A stretch of DNA of 8,232 bases, from assembly GCF_020741395.1 (NCBI RefSeq), contig NZ_DYZA01000168.1:1-8232 (forward strand), read 5' to 3'. The DNA comes from Mailhella massiliensis. Its GTDB lineage: Bacteria; Desulfobacterota; Desulfovibrionia; Desulfovibrionales; Desulfovibrionaceae. The notes beneath the pieces are model-generated. The model saw nothing but the letters and a program-made list of their open reading frames with translations, was not told the DNA's origin and ran no database searches. Position 1 is the stretch's first letter. Every line of letters begins with the position of its first letter. A program made the translations under genes and the position numbers. Of this stretch, positions 4,740 through 8,232 are shown one piece after another.

Positions 4740-6371
4740 TTAGTACATGCCGCCCATGCCGCCGCCCATGGGCGCAGCGGGAGCCGCAGGCTCGGGCTTG
4801 GGCAGTTCAGCAATGGCACATTCGGTGGTCAGCAGGAGAGCAGCCACGGAAGAAGCGTGCTGAAGGGCGAAACGGGAAACCTGCTTGGGGTCGATGATGC
4901 CGGCGGCCATGAGGTCTTCGTATTCACCGGAAGCGGCGTTGAAACCGAAGCCGTCCTTGCCTTCGCGCACCTTTTCCACCACCACGGAGCCTTCAAAGCC
5001 GGCATTGGCGGCAATCTGGCGCAGAGGTTCTTCCAGGGCGCGACGGATGATGTTCACACCAGCCATTTCTTCCTCGGAGGCGTCGATATCATCCAGCACG
5101 GGGAGGCAGCGGATGTAGGCGGTGCCGCCGCCAGGCACGATGCCTTCGGCAACGGCGGCGCGGGTGGCGTTGAGGGCGTCCTCGACACGGTCCTTCTTTT
5201 CCTTCATTTCGGTTTCAGTAGCGGCGCCGACCTTGATCACCGCCACACCGCCGACCAGCTTGGCCAGGCGTTCCTGAAGCTTTTCACGGTCATAATCGGA
5301 AGTGGCTTCGGCAATCTGGGCGCGGATCTGGGCGACACGGGCCTTGATATCGGCAGGCTGGCCGGCACCGTCGACGATGGTGGTGTTGTCCTTGTCGATA
5401 TGCACGCGCTTGGCGGTACCCAGGTTGGCGAGGGTGAAGTTTTCAAGCTTGACGCCCATTTCTTCGGAAGCCACGGTACCGCCGGTAAGAATGGCGATAT
5501 CCTGGAGCATGGCCTTGCGGCGGTCACCAAAGCCGGGAGCCTTCACGGCAGCGACCTGCAGGGTACCGCGCAGCTTGTTCACCACGAGGGTGGCAAGGGC
5601 TTCGCCTTCAACGTCTTCGGCAATGATGAGCAGCGGGCGGTTCATCTTGGCCACCTGTTCGAGCACGGGCAGCATTTCCTTCATGCCGGAAATCTTCTTT
5701 TCCTGGAGCAGAATGAAGGGGTTCTCAAGGTCGCACACCAGCTTTTCGGCGTCGGTGACGAAATAGGGAGAGAGGTAGCCGCGGTCGAACTGCATGCCTT
5801 CCACAGTTTCCAGCGTGGTTTCAAGACCCTTGGCTTCTTCCACGGTGATGACGCCTTCCTTGCCCACCTTGCTCATGGCTTCGGCAATGATGTTGCCGAT
5901 GGTGGCGTCGGCGTTGGCGGAAATGGTGCCGACCTGGGCGATTTCCTTCTGGTCGCGGGTGGGCTTGGCAATATTGCCGAGCTCAGCGGTGATGGCGGCC
6001 ACGGCCTTGTCGATGCCGCGCTTGATGGGCATGGGATTGCGGCCGGCGGCCACAAGCTTCACGCCTTCATGATAGATAGCCTGGGCCAGAACAGTGGCGG
6101 TGGTGGTACCGTCGCCCGCAGCGTCGTTGGTCTTGGAGGCCACTTCGCGGACGAGCTGAGCGCCCATGTTCTCGAACTTGTCTTCCAGCTCGATTTCCTT
6201 GGCAACAGTCACGCCGTCCTTGGTGATGACGGGAGCGCCGTAGGCCTTTTCAATGAGCACGTTGCGGCCCTTGGGGCCGAGAGTGACCTTGACGGCGTTG
6301 GCAAGCTTGTCCACGCCAAGGGCCAGACGTTCGCGGGCCTTGGCGTCGAAAAGAATCTCTTTAGCAGACAT
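4740..6371 (-). CDS. groEL: 60 kDa chaperonin GroEL
   Basis: ATP-driven cytoplasmic chaperonin that forms a double-ring tetradecamer and, with GroES as lid, encloses non-native proteins for folding. The 543 residues are the standard length. The start is MSAKEILFDAKARERL. The equatorial ATP site is intact: TLGPKGRNV (30-38), KDGVTVAKEI (51-60) and AGDGTTTATVLA (85-96, with the key Asp at 87). The second equatorial half has GVAVIKVGAATETEMKEKK, the catalytic Asp in RVEDAL, and VPGGGTA. The C-terminus is the flexible GGM-type tail ending GGGMGGMY, with few repeats. An AGGAG Shine-Dalgarno lies 8 bases before the ATG. It follows groES after 39 bp in the usual groESL operon. No feature suggests a divergent paralogue. 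Confidence 0.99.
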   Translation of the reverse strand: MSAKEILFDAKARERLALGVDKLANAVKVTLGPKGRNVLIEKAYGAPVITKDGVTVAKEIELEDKFENMGAQLVREVASKTNDAAGDGTTTATVLAQAIYHEGVKLVAAGRNPMPIKRGIDKAVAAITAELGNIAKPTRDQKEIAQVGTISANADATIGNIIAEAMSKVGKEGVITVEEAKGLETTLETVEGMQFDRGYLSPYFVTDAEKLVCDLENPFILLQEKKISGMKEMLPVLEQVAKMNRPLLIIAEDVEGEALATLVVNKLRGTLQVAAVKAPGFGDRRKAMLQDIAILTGGTVASEEMGVKLENFTLANLGTAKRVHIDKDNTTIVDGAGQPADIKARVAQIRAQIAEATSDYDREKLQERLAKLVGGVAVIKVGAATETEMKEKKDRVEDALNATRAAVAEGIVPGGGTAYIRCLPVLDDIDASEEEMAGVNIIRRALEEPLRQIAANAGFEGSVVVEKVREGKDGFGFNAASGEYEDLMAAGIIDPKQVSRFALQHASSVAALLLTTECAIAELPKPEPAAPAAPMGGGMGGMY

Positions 6372-6410
6372 GATATGTTCTCCTGGAAAAAATAGAGGAA
6401 ATTGTTCGGA

Positions 6411-6692
6411 TTAGTCGAGGATGGCGAGGATATCTTCTTCGCGCATGATGATGTGGTCGGCGCCGTTGACCTTGATTTCGGTGCCGGCATACTTGGCAAA
6501 AAGCACCACATCGCCGGGCTTCACTTCCATGGCGACGCGTTCGCCCTTGTCGTTCAGCTTGCCGGGGCCGCAGGCCACGATTTCACCCTTGGAGGGCTTT
6601 TCCTTGGCGGCATCGGGAATGAAAAGACCGCCGGCGGTCTTTTCTTCAGATTCAAGGCGTTTCACGAGCACACGGTCATTGAGGGGTTTCAT
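6411..6692 (-). CDS. groES: 10 kDa co-chaperonin GroES
   Basis: Heptameric lid of the GroEL cage. The 93 residues start MKPLNDRVLVKRLESEEKTAGGLFIPD. They include the mobile-loop region (about 17-32), the barrel signature KPSKGEIVACGPG (32-44), GDVVLFAKYAGTE (60-72) and the ending REEDILAILD. Length is normal. The frame stays open upstream to 6863, but ATG at 6692 is the true start because it gives the conserved N-terminus and has a GGGAGGA Shine-Dalgarno about 8 bases away. It is the first gene of the groESL operon, with more than 200 bp of regulatory DNA upstream and no CIRCE element in it. Confidence 0.98.
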   Translation of the reverse strand: MKPLNDRVLVKRLESEEKTAGGLFIPDAAKEKPSKGEIVACGPGKLNDKGERVAMEVKPGDVVLFAKYAGTEIKVNGADHIIMREEDILAILD

Positions 6693-6789
6693 TACCCATA
6701 TCCTCCCAAAAAATTTGTTATGGTAAACTCTCCAGCACTGTTCCAGATAAACCCGGAAGACTGTGCGAAAAAGCGGCGCTGGAAAACGG

Positions 6790-6810
6790 CCGGGAATGAT
6801 AGCTTCCCGG
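6790..6810 (-). promoter_or_regulatory. Inverted repeat upstream of groES, possible operator
   Basis: CCGGGAA (6790-6796) and TTCCCGG (6804-6810) form a perfect 7-bp inverted repeat with a 7-base centre, about 100 bp before the groES ATG. The minus-strand centre reads GCTATCA and, with the next T, includes TATCAT, a 5-of-6 match to a -10 box; no good -35 lies 17 bp away. Two similar 13-base segments flank the repeat (6818-6830 and 6741-6753, both containing minus-strand TTATCT). It could be a regulator site or a 5' UTR hairpin. It does not resemble CIRCE. Confidence 0.35.
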
Positions 6811-6860
6811 TGACGAACCATAGATAAGCCTGCTTTTGAACTTGAAAAGGGGCAAAAGAA

Positions 6861-6937
6861 CATTTTTTTGCGCTTTTTTCATAAAAAAAATAAATATTCA
6901 GTAAATTCCATATATTATAAACTAAAAAAATAATTCT
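6861..6937 (-). promoter_or_regulatory. AT-rich promoter-like patch upstream of groES
   Basis: Sixty-five of these 77 bases are A or T, in strong contrast to the surroundings. On the minus strand it contains an exact TATAAT (6919-6914) but no convincing -35 at 16-18 bp; the T-runs could serve as UP-like DNA for a promoter nearer to groES. Transcription from this TATAAT would give a groES leader of roughly 215 bases. I see no sigma32-type pair (CTTGAA with CCCCAT) correctly spaced on the minus strand. The patch may also serve the divergent gene at 7308. Confidence 0.4.
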
Positions 6938-7307
6938 TCCCCGCTGCCTTTCGCTCCTTTCCCGCCTTTTTACCGCCATGATCGGCACGGCAAGGCCTGC
7001 AGATTTCCCCGGTAGAAAACATTTTCTGTCTTCTTTGTAAGGGTTCTACGGTAAAGATGTCCCGGCCTCTGCAGTGGGGGGCATGTCCCATCGCCCGGCC
7101 CCACCGCCTTTCCAGGAAAAACAGGATGGGCCGCCCTCCCCGTAGAACTTTTCCACCCCATACGACAGGTTCAGGCAAGAATGAGAGCGGAACGTGTCTA
7201 CCTTCCCTGCCCCTCCCGCCCTATGCTTTTTTCAAGGTCGGGCATGCATGCCCCTCCGCATCACGGAATGAAGCGCCCGCCATGATACCGTCCCCCAAGG
7301 AGACCTC
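6938..7307. other. Rest of the divergent intergenic region between groES and the CMD gene
   Basis: About 370 bases without a supportable gene; the open frames are proline- or arginine-rich and resemble no family. The inverted pair GTTCTACGG (7043-7051) and CCGTAGAAC (7140-7148) encloses further pairings: GTGGGG (7074-7079) with CCCCAC (7099-7104), and CCCATC (7087-7092) with GATGGG (7125-7130). This would suit a folded 5' leader or small RNA, but matches no riboswitch I know. A possible -10 (TATGCT, 7222-7227) and a palindrome (7240-7253) lie nearest the gene. Confidence 0.3.
7240..7253. repeat. 14-bp perfect palindrome upstream of the CMD gene
   Basis: GGGCATGCATGCCC is fully self-complementary and centred about 60 bp before the ATG at 7308. 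It sits shortly downstream of a weak -10-like TATGCT (7222-7227), so it is placed where a repressor site would be. No family of regulator can be named from this alone. Confidence 0.35.
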
Positions 7308-8162
7308 ATGAAAAAAACTTCTCTCTTCCGGCCGTCCTTACTTCTCTCCCTCTTATGTGTACTGGCTTCAGCCCTGCCCGCTGCAGCCCAGACACAGGAA
7401 AAACAATATGGAGCAGTCATGATGAACCAGTCCCCCGCACAACAGGCTACCGAAGCGATTCTCCCGACGCTGGAAAAAAACGATCCCGATCTTGCCGCCA
7501 TGCGCGCGCGGCTTACCCGTGAAGAATCCATGGCCCAAAGCTCTCTGGATACCGGAAAGCGCCACCTCGTCACTCTGGCCGCACTGGCCGCAGTGCAGGG
7601 CGAGCACGACATAAAACAATGTACGGAGCAAGCGCTTCAGGCAGGCGTTACGCCCATACAAATCAAGGAAGCCCTGTACCAGTGCGCGCCCTACATTGGA
7701 TTCCCCAGAACGGAAGCGGCCCTTCGCTGCGTCAACGACGTGTTCCTCTCCCGGGACATTCCTCTGCCTTTGCAGAGCATGGCCACGGTGACGGAACAAA
7801 ACCGCTTTTCCCATGGGCTCGCGGTACAGAAATCCATTTTCGGCGAAGCTATCGACAACATGCATGCCGCAACGCCGGAAGGCCAGAAGCGCATCATGGT
7901 GGAACACCTTTCCGCCTTCTGTTTCGGCGACCTCTACACCCGCGGCGGACTCGATCTGAAGACCAGGGAACTTGTGACCTTCTCCGCTATCAGTGCGCTG
8001 GGAGGCTGTGAATCACAGGTCAAGAGCCATGTTCAGGGCAACGCGAACGTGGGGAACAGCAAAAAGGAACTGGTGGACGCTCTGGAGGCCATACTCCCCG
8101 TCATCGGCTTTCCCCGCACGCTGAATGCCCTTTCCTGCGTCAACGCCGTTCTGCCGGAATAA
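7308..8162 (+). CDS. Exported tandem carboxymuconolactone decarboxylase-like protein
   Basis: A 284-residue protein with an N-terminal Sec signal (positive MKKTSLFRPS, hydrophobic LLLSLLCVLASAL, probable cleavage after AAA at 27), so it should be periplasmic. C17 is not in a good lipobox. Two related CMD-like domains follow, about 83-145 and 215-282. Each ends in the same pattern: IGFPRT (130-135 and 266-271), then CVN (141-143 and 277-279). HVQGN (241-245) is the second domain's equivalent of the conserved His region. There is no CxxC, so AhpD-type disulfide peroxidase chemistry is not supported; the single Cys residues (105, 126, 141, 205, 234, 277) may still matter. The CMD superfamily includes gamma-carboxymuconolactone decarboxylase and many uncharacterised proteins, so substrate and reaction are unknown. 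AAGGAG five bases before the ATG fixes the start. It is divergent from groES with no functional partner in view. Confidence 0.85.
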   Translation: MKKTSLFRPSLLLSLLCVLASALPAAAQTQEKQYGAVMMNQSPAQQATEAILPTLEKNDPDLAAMRARLTREESMAQSSLDTGKRHLVTLAALAAVQGEHDIKQCTEQALQAGVTPIQIKEALYQCAPYIGFPRTEAALRCVNDVFLSRDIPLPLQSMATVTEQNRFSHGLAVQKSIFGEAIDNMHAATPEGQKRIMVEHLSAFCFGDLYTRGGLDLKTRELVTFSAISALGGCESQVKSHVQGNANVGNSKKELVDALEAILPVIGFPRTLNALSCVNAVLPE

Positions 8163-8167
8163 AGGAG

Positions 8168-8195
8168 TGCCGTCCTTTCCCTCGAAGGGGCGGCA
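8168..8195 (+). terminator. Hairpin after the CMD gene, possible terminator
   Basis: TGCCGTCCTTT (8168-8178) pairs with AAGGGGCGGCA (8185-8195) in an 11-bp stem that includes two G-U pairs on the plus strand (A-C on the minus), with a 6-base loop. It starts five bases after the stop codon. The following bases are only weakly T-rich, so it may be an inefficient or Rho-assisted terminator. I see nothing further in the last 37 bases. Confidence 0.5.
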
Positions 8196-8232
8196 TGTTC
8201 CCCGAACTCTCAGTTTTCCCATACGTTCGGCA

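Noticed and set aside
4557..6395. 612-codon open frame on the plus strand across the whole of groEL
   Set aside because: It lies exactly antisense to groEL and encodes a Gly/His/Phe/Leu/Val-rich sequence of no known family. Long antisense frames opposite groEL arise from its codon bias and are a known source of false annotation.
6724..6760. Possible CIRCE half-site (minus-strand CAGTGCTGG) upstream of groES
   Set aside because: Only AGTGCT matches one half; the partner half nine bases away does not match TTAGCACTC, so it is not a CIRCE operator.
6693..6863. N-terminal extension of groES to a 150-residue protein
   Set aside because: The extra residues have no GroES similarity, and ATG at 6692 has a strong ribosome binding site and gives the canonical 93-residue protein.
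7230..7238. CTTGAAAA on the minus strand, resembling a sigma32 -35 box
   Set aside because: It lies over 500 bp from groES and no CCCCAT-type -10 follows at the right spacing.
7057..7311. 84-codon plus-strand frame just before the CMD gene
   Set aside because: Pro/Arg/Ser-rich, no ribosome binding site, no family; it also reads through the CMD gene's Shine-Dalgarno and start.

Overview
The window looks like core chromosome of a Desulfovibrionaceae-type bacterium (Desulfobacterota, formerly delta-proteobacteria). This is inferred from the style of the GroES/GroEL, ObgE, L27 and ProB proteins, the gene order rplU-rpmA-obgE-proB, and a fairly GC-rich sequence with AT-rich promoter patches. I could not run a database comparison, so genus is not assigned.

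Layout from left to right. (1) Bases 1-82 hold the probable last codons of a plus-strand gene and its intrinsic terminator, convergent with what follows. (2) A minus-strand cluster, read from right to left, comprises rplU (3389-3081), rpmA (3047-2772), obgE (2421-1318) and proB (1333-176), closed by a strong terminator at 163-129. A good sigma70-type promoter (3637-3609) and a leader of about 210 nt precede rplU. obgE and proB overlap. The 350 bp between rpmA and obgE contains a terminator-like hairpin and a second copy of the hairpin found in the proB terminator. (3) An intergenic stretch (about 3640-4031) has no convincing gene but several strong inverted repeats. (4) A small DUF1232/YkvA-type gene lies on the minus strand (4454-4032). 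(5) The groES-groEL operon is on the minus strand (6692-4740), with three successive hairpins after groEL, one of them a clear terminator. (6) A 615 bp divergent intergenic region contains an AT-rich patch and an inverted repeat upstream of groES, but no recognisable CIRCE operator. (7) A plus-strand gene (7308-8162) encodes an exported protein with two carboxymuconolactone-decarboxylase-like domains, followed by a hairpin.

Most genes are housekeeping: 50S ribosome assembly (L21, L27 and the ribosome-associated GTPase ObgE), proline biosynthesis (ProB) and protein folding (GroESL). No mobile element, CRISPR array, tRNA or rRNA is visible, and I found no convincing new multi-gene system. The parts most worth a second look are non-coding: the repeated hairpin whose two differences keep pairing only in minus-strand RNA, the rplU leader with an attenuator-like hairpin, the long stem-loops flanking the DUF1232 gene, and the groES upstream region. 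Among the proteins, the secreted tandem CMD protein is the least ordinary.
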